Of a stretch of DNA of 64,000 nucleotides, positions 1 to 8,076 are shown piece by piece (positions within the stretch are counted from its first letter, which is position 1; every line of letters begins with the position of its first letter). Below the pieces are notes generated by a model. That model had not been told where the DNA came from. It made no database searches and saw only the letters and a list, made by a program, of their open reading frames with translations. Position numbers and translations under genes: made by a program. Source of the DNA: Oricola cellulosilytica (GTDB taxonomy: Bacteria; Pseudomonadota; Alphaproteobacteria; Rhizobiales; Rhizobiaceae); the NCBI RefSeq assembly GCF_019966575.1, contig NZ_JAINFK010000007.1:1-64000 (forward strand). Direction: 5' to 3'.

Positions 1-1
1 C

Positions 2-73
2 GACATCGCCCACCTCGCATCCGCCCTGTGCGACCTCTGGTCCCAGTGCGCCCTCGCAAGAGCCGTCGCGTAA
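2..73 (+). CDS. C-terminal tail of a protein, possibly 5-aminolevulinate synthase (partial)
   Basis: An open frame runs in from the left edge and stops with TAA at 71-73, giving 23 residues that end in CALARAVA. A tail of this kind, with an aliphatic helix followed by LWSQCALARAVA, resembles the end of alphaproteobacterial HemA (5-aminolevulinate synthase), but the fragment is too short to be sure. It is convergent with the YeeE/YedE gene that ends 10 bases further on. The frame itself is credible; the product is a guess. Confidence 0.4.
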   Translation, partial: DIAHLASALCDLWSQCALARAVA

Positions 74-83
74 TAACCCGGCC

Positions 84-1196
84 CTATTGCGCCGGACGCA
101 TGTCTGCAATGTGAGCAGGGGTTGCCGGTTCTCTTTCTGGCCGGTCGACAAGCCAGTGAGTCAGGCAGGCTGCGATCCAGATCGCAAACAGCGCAACCCA
201 TGCGGTCAGCGCAAAGACCGACGCTCCGGTGACGCCAGCGCCGACGGCACATCCGCCGGCAAGCATCCCTCCGAAACCCATCATCGAAGCGCCCGCCAGA
301 TAGCGTCGCATCGAGCGCCCGTCGTGAAACCCTTCCAGTTTCAGTTGGCCGGTTAAGGCTGCGGCAGCGAACGCGCCGACGAATACCCCGGGAACTAGAC
401 CGACATCGAAGTCGAGCCCTCCTTCGCTTGGAGTCAAAAACAGCATCAAGGTGTCGGCGGACGGGCCGGTGAACGATAGCGATTCCACCTGCACCGGATC
501 GAACGCCACGCCGCTCATTGTGCCAGTGAGGAACCATGCGGCTGGTATCATGAGGCCGACGCAGAACGCCGCGACTGTGACGCGGCCGCCGACCCGTCGC
601 CACGTCGCAAGAATGAGTGCGACCAACGCGGCAGCCAGACTAAGCCGCAGTGCGGTGGCGCTATCGATGCCTGTCAATGCGAGCAGATCGTTTCCGCCAG
701 TGGATGCAGTCGTCAGGGGGCGAGCTAGGGACTCCCGTACAGGAGCTAAGAACCCACGCAAGCTGGCCTGCGCGACGATCGCAAATACAAGGCCGGAAAG
801 CAGCGCGCGCAGGTTTCCGGTGGCTGAAAGGACTAGAAGCCGACTGGCGCAGCCGCGCGCCAAGATCATGCCGCACCCGAACAGGAGACCACCCAGCGCC
901 GCGCCGGAGAGGCTCTGCGGCGATGCAATTTGACGCGCCTCCTGGGTGGCGAGCAGCCCGCCGAACGAAAGCGCCTGGGTACCGGTAAGTGCTGTCGTGA
1001 ATACAATTAGCCACACTGCGGTTTTCTCACCGATACGGCCATGTGCAAACTCCACTGTCGCGGCACGGAGGCAAAACCGGCTCTGCTGTGCGAATGCGCC
1101 GAACAGGGCGCCAATAAGCGCACCGCCAAGCACCAGCGTCCAGTCTTCGCCGACAATGTCGGCGGCTGTGGCAAGTCCAGTTGCAATCTTTTCCAT
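84..1196 (-). CDS. YeeE/YedE family membrane transporter (thiosulfate/sulfur-type)
   Basis: Encodes about 370 residues, almost all hydrophobic helices, with the family's repeated glycine- and cysteine-rich signatures: QQSRFCLRAA near the N terminus, LARGCASRL in the middle and GGCAVGAGVTG near the C terminus. Relatives (TsuA/YeeE) import thiosulfate through conserved cysteines, so uptake of a reduced sulfur species is likely; the substrate here is inferred. The start chosen is the ATG at 1196 because AGGGGA lies 6 bases upstream; a longer open frame exists upstream but has no good ribosome site. The gene is divergent from the SoxH-like hydrolase, and an inverted repeat between them probably controls both. 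It is one of three full-length paralogues in this locus. Confidence 0.88.
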   Translation of the reverse strand: MEKIATGLATAADIVGEDWTLVLGGALIGALFGAFAQQSRFCLRAATVEFAHGRIGEKTAVWLIVFTTALTGTQALSFGGLLATQEARQIASPQSLSGAALGGLLFGCGMILARGCASRLLVLSATGNLRALLSGLVFAIVAQASLRGFLAPVRESLARPLTTASTGGNDLLALTGIDSATALRLSLAAALVALILATWRRVGGRVTVAAFCVGLMIPAAWFLTGTMSGVAFDPVQVESLSFTGPSADTLMLFLTPSEGGLDFDVGLVPGVFVGAFAAAALTGQLKLEGFHDGRSMRRYLAGASMMGFGGMLAGGCAVGAGVTGASVFALTAWVALFAIWIAACLTHWLVDRPEREPATPAHIADMRPAQ

Positions 1197-1265
1197 AGGC
1201 ATCCCCTTTAAGGAAGACTGGAGGCCAGTCAGCGGTTGGGCGTTGACCTTGGTCAAGCGAACGCG

Positions 1266-1287
1266 CATACATTCAAAAAAATGTATG
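1266..1287. promoter_or_regulatory. Probable ArsR-type (SoxR/BigR-like) operator between yeeE and the soxH-like gene
   Basis: A perfect inverted repeat, CATACAT-N8-ATGTATG, lies in the 108-base divergent region. It contains ATTC-N8-GTAT (1271-1286), one base off the ATTC-N8-GAAT site known for SqrR-type persulfide repressors. It sits just upstream of the AGGAGA ribosome site of the downstream gene. Confidence 0.6.
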
Positions 1288-1304
1288 TTTTGAGGAGATA
1301 TGGC

Positions 1305-2234
1305 ATGCGGGATGTGTCGGTGAAACGCCGCGTTATCCTGGCGGGGTTTGGGGCGACTGCGATCTTTCCCTTCGAGGCGTTTCTCGCCCGGCCTGCGGTG
1401 GCGGACGTGCAACTTGGATCGAAGACGCTGACGACAGTGAGCGACGGTAATCTCGTCTTGCCGCTCGAGTTTGCCTATCCGGCGGTTCCGCGCGGTCAGG
1501 TGGTCGCATTGCTGGAAGCAGCCGGAAGGCCGGTGGAGCGACTGGAGCCTCCCTGTAACGTGACGGTGCTGCGGGATGGCGACAAAGTCGTGTTGTTCGA
1601 CGTCGGTTCGGGTCCGAACTTCATGCCAAGCGCGGGGAGGCTGATGGAGAACATGGACGTCGCCGGAATTTCGCCCGAGGAGGTGACGGATGTCGTCTTC
1701 ACGCACGCCCATCCGGATCATATCTGGGGCCTGCTGGACGATTTTGACGACTTCGTATTTCCTCAGGCGGCGTACCACATCAATCGGGCCGAGTGGGACT
1801 ATTGGCGTGCGGACGACACGCTAGAAAATACGCCGGAAGCGCGCCAATCGTTCGTGGTCGGAGCACGGAACCGATTTGATGCGCTGGACGGTGTCATCAA
1901 TCTGTTCGATTACGGTGACGAGGTAATCTCGGGCGTGGAGGCAGTGGATACAGCAGGCCACACCCCGGGCCACACCTCCTTCGCGGTGCATGATGACAGC
2001 GATAGCGTCATGATCCTCGGCGACGCCGTGACTAATTCGGCAGTTTCGTTTCCGCATCCCGATTGGCCGTCGGGGTCGGACCAGGACGTTGAAATGGCGA
2101 TCGCCGCACGGGTCGCCCTGCTCGACAGGCTGGCGACCGAGAAGTCGAAATTGATCGGCTTTCATCTCCCGAATGGAGGGATCGGCCGGGCGGAAAAGGC
2201 CGGAAAAGGCTACAGGTTTATCGGCGAATACTGA
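1305..2234 (+). CDS. Secreted MBL-fold metallo-hydrolase, SoxH-like
   Basis: Encodes 309 residues. The N terminus (VKRRVILAG, then a hydrophobic run ending near residue 33) looks like a twin-arginine export signal. The metallo-beta-lactamase zinc site is intact: HAHPDH at residues 134-139, further His residues in DTAGHTPGHTSF, and an Asp in ILGDAV. SoxH of Paracoccus is a related metallo-hydrolase at the end of the sox cluster with an unsettled role, so this is called SoxH-like. The start is the ATG at 1305, preceded by AGGAGA at good spacing; in-frame ATG codons upstream (for example 1281) lie before that ribosome site. Its stop abuts the stop of the next gene, which faces it. Confidence 0.82.
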   Translation: MRDVSVKRRVILAGFGATAIFPFEAFLARPAVADVQLGSKTLTTVSDGNLVLPLEFAYPAVPRGQVVALLEAAGRPVERLEPPCNVTVLRDGDKVVLFDVGSGPNFMPSAGRLMENMDVAGISPEEVTDVVFTHAHPDHIWGLLDDFDDFVFPQAAYHINRAEWDYWRADDTLENTPEARQSFVVGARNRFDALDGVINLFDYGDEVISGVEAVDTAGHTPGHTSFAVHDDSDSVMILGDAVTNSAVSFPHPDWPSGSDQDVEMAIAARVALLDRLATEKSKLIGFHLPNGGIGRAEKAGKGYRFIGEY

Positions 2235-3332
2235 CTATTCGGCCGGGTGACCCGCGCTTGCGTGCGAGCGCATGAAGGCGAAAGGCGAACCCTCCAGCAG
2301 ATATGCAAGGCCGATGCGCGCCCCGAAAGCGATGCTTATCCACGCAAGGGGTGCCGACACGGCCATGACCGAAACCGCGCTCACGCCCTGGCCGATGGTG
2401 CAGCCGAGGGCGAAAATCCCGCCCGTTCCCATCAGGAATGCGCCGGTCAGATGGCGGCCAAGTTCGCGTGCGTCGTCACAGGCCTCCCAGCGCATGTCGT
2501 TCGAGGTCCATGCGCATGCCGCCGCACCGAGGAACACGCCGATGACGAGACCGACGCCGTAGTCGGGCAGGGCGCCGGTGACGGTGATGATCTGCAGCAT
2601 CGTGTCCCCGAGCGGCGCCACGAACGAGCCTGCTTCAAGCTGGACCGGTTCCAAGAGCCGTTGAGCTGCCATGGAGGTGACCAGCCAACCGGCTGCTATG
2701 CCGGCGCCGATGACAGCTCCTGCGGCGATCTTCTCGCGATCCATCCGGAAGGCACGGTCGCGAAATACCCAATAGAGCATTGCGGCTGAGATGACTGCAG
2801 CGAGATAGGGGGTCAGTGCAAGGCCGGTGGCGCTGGAAAGCAGGGCGCCCAGCGATTGGCCGCCATAGGCCGAGAGGTCTATCGACAGAGGATCAAGCAC
2901 CGCAACGCGCAAATGGCCGGTTACGCCTCGTTGTGCAGCCAGTGCCGCCAATGCGATTCCGGTGAGAACAACCAAGGCACGGAGATTTCCGCCGCCAAGT
3001 CTGATAACAGCCCCAAAGCCGCACGTGCCGACCAGCGCCATGCCGATGCCGAACATCACGCCGCCGATAATCACGCCAGCGATGGGTAGGGGTTCGGCCA
3101 GATAAAAACTTGAAGACACGTCAATCCAACCCACCACCTGCATAGCTTGCGACAGGATCAGGGCGACCGCTGCGGCGAGAATCCAGGCTCGCAAGCCCCG
3201 ACTGTCACTCGCATACCAATGACGCTCGAGCGCTGCCATGGTGCAGAAGTGATTTCGTCGCGCGACAAAACCGATTACCGATCCGATTACCAGTGCGGCC
3301 GCCGGAAGCGACCATGGGCTATCTAGCAGCAT
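2235..3332 (-). CDS. YeeE/YedE family membrane transporter
   Basis: Encodes 365 residues with a polytopic YeeE/YedE fold: RRNHFCTMAALE near the N terminus, GTCGFGAVIRLGGGNLRA in the middle and LGCTIGQGVSAVSV near the C terminus, each carrying a conserved Cys. Members carry thiosulfate or related sulfur compounds into the cell; in sox loci such genes are often the pair to soxS/soxR. The start at 3332 is preferred to the one 12 codons upstream because GGGAGGA lies 7 bases before it. It follows soxR by 48 bases on the same strand, so it is probably the last gene of a soxS-soxR-yeeE unit. Confidence 0.86.
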   Translation of the reverse strand: MLLDSPWSLPAAALVIGSVIGFVARRNHFCTMAALERHWYASDSRGLRAWILAAAVALILSQAMQVVGWIDVSSSFYLAEPLPIAGVIIGGVMFGIGMALVGTCGFGAVIRLGGGNLRALVVLTGIALAALAAQRGVTGHLRVAVLDPLSIDLSAYGGQSLGALLSSATGLALTPYLAAVISAAMLYWVFRDRAFRMDREKIAAGAVIGAGIAAGWLVTSMAAQRLLEPVQLEAGSFVAPLGDTMLQIITVTGALPDYGVGLVIGVFLGAAACAWTSNDMRWEACDDARELGRHLTGAFLMGTGGIFALGCTIGQGVSAVSVMAVSAPLAWISIAFGARIGLAYLLEGSPFAFMRSHASAGHPAE

Positions 3333-3380
3333 CCGTTCCTCCCGCGCCTGCGGCGGCGCTTCCTGCATCCGGAGAGGGGT

Positions 3381-3728
3381 TCAGCCCTGTTGACGAACCG
3401 GCCTGCAGAACAATTCGTAAAGCGTCTCCACAACCGACGAGACTTCCTTGTCGGCGACGCTGTAATAGATCATGCGGCCGGCCCTGCGCGTCTCGACAAG
3501 CCTGTCAAACCGCAGCCGTGCCAGTTGTTGCGAAACGGCCGCCTGAGGCATCGACAGGATCTCTTCCAGTTCGGAAACCGATTTCTCTCCTTCGGAAAGG
3601 ATGCACAAAATGAGCAGCCGCGTCTCGTGAGAAAGCGCTTTCAGCAGATCGCTCGCCATCCGGGCCTGGTTCATCAGGGCGTCTACGTCGGCGGTTCTCA
3701 TGTCCCGGTCGAACTTTGGCAGCGGCAT
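3381..3728 (-). CDS. soxR: ArsR-family sulfur-responsive repressor SoxR
   Basis: A 115-residue winged-helix ArsR protein. The recognition helix region SMPQAAVSQQLARLR (59-73) and the wing RRAGRMIYYSV (81-91) are clear. Cys42 in LILCILSEG and Cys108 in ELFCRPV are in the positions of the SqrR/BigR/SoxR pair that forms a persulfide (polysulfide) bridge and releases DNA. In sox clusters of related bacteria SoxR represses sox genes and binds the soxS-soxV and soxW-soxX intergenic regions; both regions here contain candidate sites. It lies between soxS and a YeeE/YedE gene in one operon. Confidence 0.9.
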   Translation of the reverse strand: MPLPKFDRDMRTADVDALMNQARMASDLLKALSHETRLLILCILSEGEKSVSELEEILSMPQAAVSQQLARLRFDRLVETRRAGRMIYYSVADKEVSSVVETLYELFCRPVRQQG

Positions 3729-3799
3729 GAATCAGTTCCGGTTTCACATTTGGGACGGAAGCATATCGTCTGGGCGAGGCATTGCACAGATGTCGTTCA

Positions 3800-4159
3800 T
3801 CAACTCGCCTTGTCGTCGAGCTTTGATAGCATGTCGCTAAGAAGGAACCAAAAGAACTCGTCGCCGGGGTAACCGCGTATGCGGCCAATTTCCTTGCCGT
3901 CGTCAACCAGAACGAAAGTCGGCGTGAACCGTTCGACGGGTATGTACGAAATGTCGACCGGGATCTCCTGTTGAATGTCGACTCGACGCAGCGGTGCCCG
4001 TTTTCCTTCCTCTGTGTTCGCATATGCGGGACCGATCTCCCGGTCCCACGCTTCGCACCAGATGCAGCCTCTCTGCTCGAACATGACTAATTCGGCAGCC
4101 GAAGCGGATGTCGCGAAGGCTGTGATGGCGAATATGCCCGCAATGAGAAGACGGAACAT
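3800..4159 (-). CDS. soxS: Periplasmic thioredoxin-like protein SoxS
   Basis: Encodes 119 residues: a signal peptide ending around residue 21 (SASA|AE) and a thioredoxin fold with the active-site pair GCIWC (Cys32, Cys35). SoxS of Paracoccus keeps SoxY reduced and active by reversing its disulfide dimers. The order soxS-soxR on one strand and soxVW on the other reproduces the standard alphaproteobacterial layout. The intergenic region to soxV (101 bases) carries an ATAG-N8-GAAT site. Confidence 0.9.
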   Translation of the reverse strand: MFRLLIAGIFAITAFATSASAAELVMFEQRGCIWCEAWDREIGPAYANTEEGKRAPLRRVDIQQEIPVDISYIPVERFTPTFVLVDDGKEIGRIRGYPGDEFFWFLLSDMLSKLDDKAS

Positions 4160-4200
4160 GATGAGGACCTTTGCTTCGCTCGGTTGACACGTCTACATAT

Positions 4201-4216
4201 ATAGCATTCTCTGAAT
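4201..4216. promoter_or_regulatory. Probable SoxR operator between soxS and soxV
   Basis: ATAG-N8-GAAT lies in an AT-rich island (TACATATATAGC upstream) of the divergent soxS-soxV region. One half is perfect and the other differs in two bases from ATTC-N8-GAAT. This interval corresponds to the 'sv' region where SoxR binds in a related organism. Confidence 0.5.
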
Positions 4217-4260
4217 ATTTACAGTGTGCGTTCACCAGTTTGCTCAAGAAGAGGTGAGGC

Positions 4261-4995
4261 GTGTTCGATATCGGATTTGGCGCTGCGTTTCTGGCCGGCC
4301 TTTTGTCGTTCGTCTCGCCGTGTGTTCTGCCGATTGTTCCCCCCTATCTTGCCTATCTGGCGGGGATAAGCTTCGCAGAGCTGCGTGAAACGGAATTTGA
4401 ATCGGCACGCTCACGCCGTGTGGTTCTCTCAGCAATCGCCTTCGTTGCGGGTTTTACCACGGTATTTGTCGCCCTCGGCGCCACGGCGAGTTTCATCGGG
4501 CAAGCGGTCGCGCAGTACTTTGATATCCTGTCGATCATCGCGGGCGCGACAATCCTGATCTTCGGGCTGCATTTTCTCGGAGTGTTCCGAATCGGTTTGC
4601 TCTATCGGGAGGCGCGGGCAGGGGTCGAGCGTAAGCCGGCTGATCTTGCTGGCGCCTACGTCATCGGCCTTGCTTTCGCTTTTGGCTGGACGCCTTGCGT
4701 TGGCCCCGTACTCGCCGCCGTCCTGTTCATCGCCGGTTCCGAGGACACCGTGTTTCGCGGTGCGGCGCTTCTGGCTGTATACTCCCTCGGAATTGGGCTT
4801 CCGTTTCTGGCTGCCGCGCTGTTTGCAAGCCGCTTCATCGGCTGGTCGCAGCGCTTCAAGCGCCATATGCCGGTTGTCGAGAAGAGTACTGGAGTGTTGC
4901 TGGTCATCACGGGCCTGCTGTTCATGACCGGCCAGATGTCGCGCATCGCGCAGTGGCTGCTCGACACCTTCCCGGCGTTTGCCACCATCGGATAG
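4261..4995 (+). CDS. soxV: CcdA-family thiol electron transporter SoxV
   Basis: Encodes 244 residues with about six membrane helices. The two reactive cysteines are Cys21 in FVSPCVLPIVPPYLA and Cys146 in FGWTPCVGPV, the CcdA/DsbD-type signature. SoxV carries reducing equivalents from cytoplasmic thioredoxin across the membrane to SoxW and SoxS in the periplasm. Translation starts at GTG 4261, with AGAGGTGAGG just upstream. soxW follows 10 bases later. Confidence 0.92.
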   Translation: MFDIGFGAAFLAGLLSFVSPCVLPIVPPYLAYLAGISFAELRETEFESARSRRVVLSAIAFVAGFTTVFVALGATASFIGQAVAQYFDILSIIAGATILIFGLHFLGVFRIGLLYREARAGVERKPADLAGAYVIGLAFAFGWTPCVGPVLAAVLFIAGSEDTVFRGAALLAVYSLGIGLPFLAAALFASRFIGWSQRFKRHMPVVEKSTGVLLVITGLLFMTGQMSRIAQWLLDTFPAFATIG

Positions 4996-5005
4996 GAGGA
5001 ACATC

Positions 5006-5590
5006 ATGACACGCTTTGTATTTCTTCTGGCGCTGCTGCTCATCGGACCCGCAGTTTCCACCTCTGCCGCGACCATGGGTGATGACGGGCTGCACAAGCA
5101 GGACTGGTTCGCGCTGACGTTCCGGGATATCGCCGAGGACCTGGACACGGCCCAGGAGCAGGGCAAACGCCTCGTTCTCCTTTTCGAGCAGCGTGGCTGC
5201 GTCTACTGCAAAAAGCTGCACGAGGAGGTTCTGAGCGATCCGGAAATCGCCAAGTACGTCTCCGATAATTTCATGGTGGTGCAGTATAATCTGCACGGCG
5301 ATGAGGAGGTGATTGACCTCGACGGAGAGGTGCTGACCGAGAAGACCGCTGCACGCAAATGGCGATTGCTGTTCACGCCGACCATTCTATTCCTTCCCGA
5401 AAGCGCCTCCGAAAGGAAGCCGGTTCACGAATCGGCGGTCGCGATCATGCCTGGTGCGTTCGGCAAGGGCACCTTCAAGGATTTGTTCAAATGGGTCCGC
5501 GACAAGGGATATGAGACCGATGAAAGTTTTCAGCAGTACCATGGACGCATGGGACAAAAGCGCGTGGAGGCCGGCGTGATACCGGATTAG
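5006..5590 (+). CDS. soxW: Periplasmic thioredoxin SoxW
   Basis: Encodes 194 residues: an N-terminal signal peptide to about residue 22 and a thioredoxin-like domain with CVYC (Cys65, Cys68) after the EQRG stretch it shares with SoxS. SoxW is the periplasmic acceptor of electrons from SoxV. The start at 5006 follows TAGGAGGAACATC, an excellent ribosome site. The gene is co-transcribed with soxV. The 171-base gap after it holds the next probable SoxR site and the soxX promoter. Confidence 0.9.
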   Translation: MTRFVFLLALLLIGPAVSTSAATMGDDGLHKQDWFALTFRDIAEDLDTAQEQGKRLVLLFEQRGCVYCKKLHEEVLSDPEIAKYVSDNFMVVQYNLHGDEEVIDLDGEVLTEKTAARKWRLLFTPTILFLPESASERKPVHESAVAIMPGAFGKGTFKDLFKWVRDKGYETDESFQQYHGRMGQKRVEAGVIPD

Positions 5591-5620
5591 CGGTCGGTTT
5601 CTGTGCGTCATGGACAAAAT

Positions 5621-5636
5621 ATTCAAAAAATCATAT
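5621..5636. promoter_or_regulatory. Probable SoxR operator between soxW and soxX
   Basis: ATTC-AAAAAATC-ATAT: a perfect left half and a degenerate right half of ATTC-N8-GAAT, in an AT-rich island about 130 bases before soxX. SoxR is known to bind the soxW-soxX interval in a related organism. The spacer AAAAAAT(C) is shared with the sites at 1271 and 9815. Confidence 0.55.
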
Positions 5637-5761
5637 TTGTGCATTGATCGTTGCCGGCATTTTCGCTAGCGTTCAAATTAGGGTAGTTGTAGCGACACGA
5701 CCCACGGGAGGAACGGCTGCAGTTGATCAATGCACCCGTTATGAGGAGGAAACGGTAGCCA

Positions 5762-6226
5762 ATGAAGTTCACTATCAAATCAGGCCTGGCCAGCGCTCTG
5801 GTATTGTTGGCGTCGACGGCATTCGCCGCCAGCGTCGTCGCCCCCGGAGATGTGGCGATCGAAGACGGGGCTGTATCCAAATCCTTGACCGGCGCTCCCG
5901 GCGACGCAGCCGAGGGCCGCAAGACATTTGCGGACCGCAAGCTCGGCAATTGCCTTGCGTGCCATGCGGTCACTGACCAGAGCGAGCAATTGTTCCACGG
6001 CGAGGTAGGTCCGCCGCTTGATGGTGTCGGTGACCGATGGAGCGAGGCCGAGTTGCGGGCCATTCTTGTAAACTCGAAGGCGATCTTCTCGGAAGATACG
6101 ATCATGCCGGGTTTCTACACTCTCGATGTGGGTGTGGATGTCCGGGAGGACCTCGTGGGAAAGACGATTTTGACGGCAGAGCAGGTTGAGGACGTGGTCG
6201 CTTATTTGATCACGCTGAAAGAGTAG
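5762..6226 (+). CDS. soxX: Sulfur-oxidizing c-type cytochrome SoxX
   Basis: Encodes 154 residues: a signal peptide cleaved after about residue 22 (AFA), one haem site CLACH (Cys64, Cys67, His68) and the probable axial Met115 in DTIMPGF. SoxX pairs with SoxA to form SoxAX, which oxidatively attaches thiosulfate to the SoxY cysteine in the periplasm. AGGAGGAAACGG precedes the start. It heads the soxXYZABCD unit. Confidence 0.94.
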   Translation: MKFTIKSGLASALVLLASTAFAASVVAPGDVAIEDGAVSKSLTGAPGDAAEGRKTFADRKLGNCLACHAVTDQSEQLFHGEVGPPLDGVGDRWSEAELRAILVNSKAIFSEDTIMPGFYTLDVGVDVREDLVGKTILTAEQVEDVVAYLITLKE

Positions 6227-6251
6227 TCCTCACATGAAGGAGAAACGGATT

Positions 6252-6707
6252 ATGACACTGACAAGGCGTTCAATGCTGACGCTATCAGCCGGGGCGGCGG
6301 TCGTGACGGCATTCGGCCTGCGAGCCGGCCCCGCATTCGCATCAGCGGAAGATGCAATGGCAAAGATCACGGATTTTGCCGGCGGGACCGAGCCGCAGAT
6401 GGGCACGATTTCGCTGACCGCCCCCGAGATTGCGGAAAACGGGAACACGGTGCCGGTATCGGTTTCGGTGGATAGCCCGATGACTGAGGAGGATCACGTT
6501 GCCTCGGTCGCCATCTACGCCGACGGCAATCCGAATCCGGAAGTGATCACCTTCAACTTTACCCCGATGAGCGGTGAGGCGTCGGCGACCACCCGCATGC
6601 GGCTCGCGAAAACGCAGAACGTGATTGCGGTCGCCAAGACCAGCACCGGCGCGGTCTTCATGGACAAGAAAGAGGTCAAGGTGACCATCGGCGGCTGCGG
6701 CGGCTGA
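6252..6707 (+). CDS. soxY: Sulfur carrier protein SoxY
   Basis: Encodes 151 residues. A twin-arginine signal begins TLTRRSMLTL and ends near residue 30. The C terminus is GGCGG, with Cys149 as the swinging-arm cysteine that carries the thiosulfate-derived sulfur between SoxAX, SoxB and SoxCD. The ATG at 6252 is preferred over an in-frame ATG 18 bases upstream because AAGGAG stands 9 bases before it and would otherwise lie inside the gene. SoxY is exported folded together with SoxZ. Confidence 0.95.
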   Translation: MTLTRRSMLTLSAGAAVVTAFGLRAGPAFASAEDAMAKITDFAGGTEPQMGTISLTAPEIAENGNTVPVSVSVDSPMTEEDHVASVAIYADGNPNPEVITFNFTPMSGEASATTRMRLAKTQNVIAVAKTSTGAVFMDKKEVKVTIGGCGG

Positions 6708-6728
6708 TCGAACCCGGAGATATAGGAC

Positions 6729-7055
6729 ATGGCAAAAGTAAAACCACGCGTGAAGGTGCCGAAATCCGCTGCTGCGGGCGACGTCATCACCATCAAGACG
6801 CTGATCAGCCACCCGATGGAGTCGGGGCAACGCAAGGATAAGGAAGGCAATCCCATTCCGCGCAAGATCATCAATTCGTTCACATGCGAATTTAACGGTC
6901 AGACGGTCTTTTCCTGCGACATCGAGCCAGCGATTTCGGCCAATCCATACCTGGAATTCACCGCCAAGGTGGACGAGGCGGGGACCTTCAAATTCACTTG
7001 GGTCGACGATGACGGTTCGGTCTATTCAGATGAACAAGAGATTGCGCTGAAATGA
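6729..7055 (+). CDS. soxZ: SoxY partner protein SoxZ
   Basis: Encodes 108 residues with the immunoglobulin-like SoxZ fold; typical elements are GDVITIKTLISHPMESG near the N terminus and an acidic WVDDDG near the C terminus. There is no signal peptide, as expected, because SoxZ is carried out by the Tat signal of SoxY. GGAG lies before the ATG. It follows soxY by 21 bases. Confidence 0.94.
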   Translation: MAKVKPRVKVPKSAAAGDVITIKTLISHPMESGQRKDKEGNPIPRKIINSFTCEFNGQTVFSCDIEPAISANPYLEFTAKVDEAGTFKFTWVDDDGSVYSDEQEIALK

Positions 7056-7112
7056 GTGAGGATGCCGGTCGCCCGCGGAGGGTCGGCCGGTAATCTCTCG
7101 GGAGGAAAAACA

Positions 7113-7970
7113 TTGAAGACACTATTTTCTGTTTCAATGGCGGCGATCATGTCAGGCGGCATGTGGGCGTCCGTTGTTCTCGCGGGGCCATCGGACGACA
7201 AGTTGGTCATCGACGAGCAAATCGAGATGACCACGCGAACGGCCGCGCCGGAAGGTCACCCGCTGGATGAGGTGATTTCCGGGTGGCACTACCGAACTCC
7301 CGAAACTCGAGCGCTCGAGACCGACACGTTCCAGAACCCGGGCATGCTCGCTGTCGAGGAAGGCGCGCAGATTTGGGAGACCGTCGAGGGAACGGAGGGC
7401 AAGTCCTGTGCGACGTGTCACGGAGACGCATCGGAATCGATGGCTGGCGTGGGCGCCAACTATCCCAAATGGGATGAGGACTCGGGTAAGCCCATCAACA
7501 TCGAATTGCAGATCAACAAGTGCCGCGTCGAGAATATGGGGGCCGAGCCCTACAAGTTCGACAAGGATGGCCAAAAACCGCTGACGGCTTTCATAAAGCA
7601 TCAGTCGCTCGGCCAGCCGGTGGCGCTCGATCTCTCCCAGGGTGACATGCAGACATGGTGGGACAAGGGCAAGGACCTCTACTATCGGCGGACGGGCCAG
7701 CTTAATCTGTCATGTGCGACCTGCCACGAGGACTATAATGGCTACCGCATTCGCGCCGACCATCTGAGCCAGGGTAATGCCAACGGCTTCCCGACATATC
7801 GGCTCAAGCAGGGTGCTCTCGTCTCTATCCACAACCGGTTCCGCGGCTGTATCCGGGATACGCGTGCTGAATATCCCGCCGCCTTCTCCGACGACTTGAT
7901 GGCGCTCGAGGTCTACGTGACCTGGCGTGGGTCCGGACTTTCCGTGGAAACTCCCGCCGTTCGCCAGTAG
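7113..7970 (+). CDS. soxA: Dihaem c-type cytochrome SoxA
   Basis: Encodes 285 residues if translation starts at TTG 7113, which has GGGAGGAAAAACA directly upstream and gives a clean signal peptide (KTLFSVSMAAIMS to about residue 24). An in-frame GTG/ATG about 50 bases upstream would add a charged, non-signal extension, so it is rejected. It has two haem sites, CATCH at 99-103 and CATCH at 201-205, with Cys137 a probable axial ligand and Cys246 in FRGCIRD as the active-site Cys persulfide of SoxAX. The second haem marks the dihaem, Paracoccus-type SoxA. Confidence 0.94.
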   Translation: MKTLFSVSMAAIMSGGMWASVVLAGPSDDKLVIDEQIEMTTRTAAPEGHPLDEVISGWHYRTPETRALETDTFQNPGMLAVEEGAQIWETVEGTEGKSCATCHGDASESMAGVGANYPKWDEDSGKPINIELQINKCRVENMGAEPYKFDKDGQKPLTAFIKHQSLGQPVALDLSQGDMQTWWDKGKDLYYRRTGQLNLSCATCHEDYNGYRIRADHLSQGNANGFPTYRLKQGALVSIHNRFRGCIRDTRAEYPAAFSDDLMALEVYVTWRGSGLSVETPAVRQ

Positions 7971-8076
7971 CAATGCGCGCCGGCCGGAACTCGATGTTCG
8001 GGTCGGCGCGATTTCAAACCGAAACGCCGCTAGCGGATTTGTCCGCTCGGCGAAGCTTTGTCCGGAGTTGATCGGC

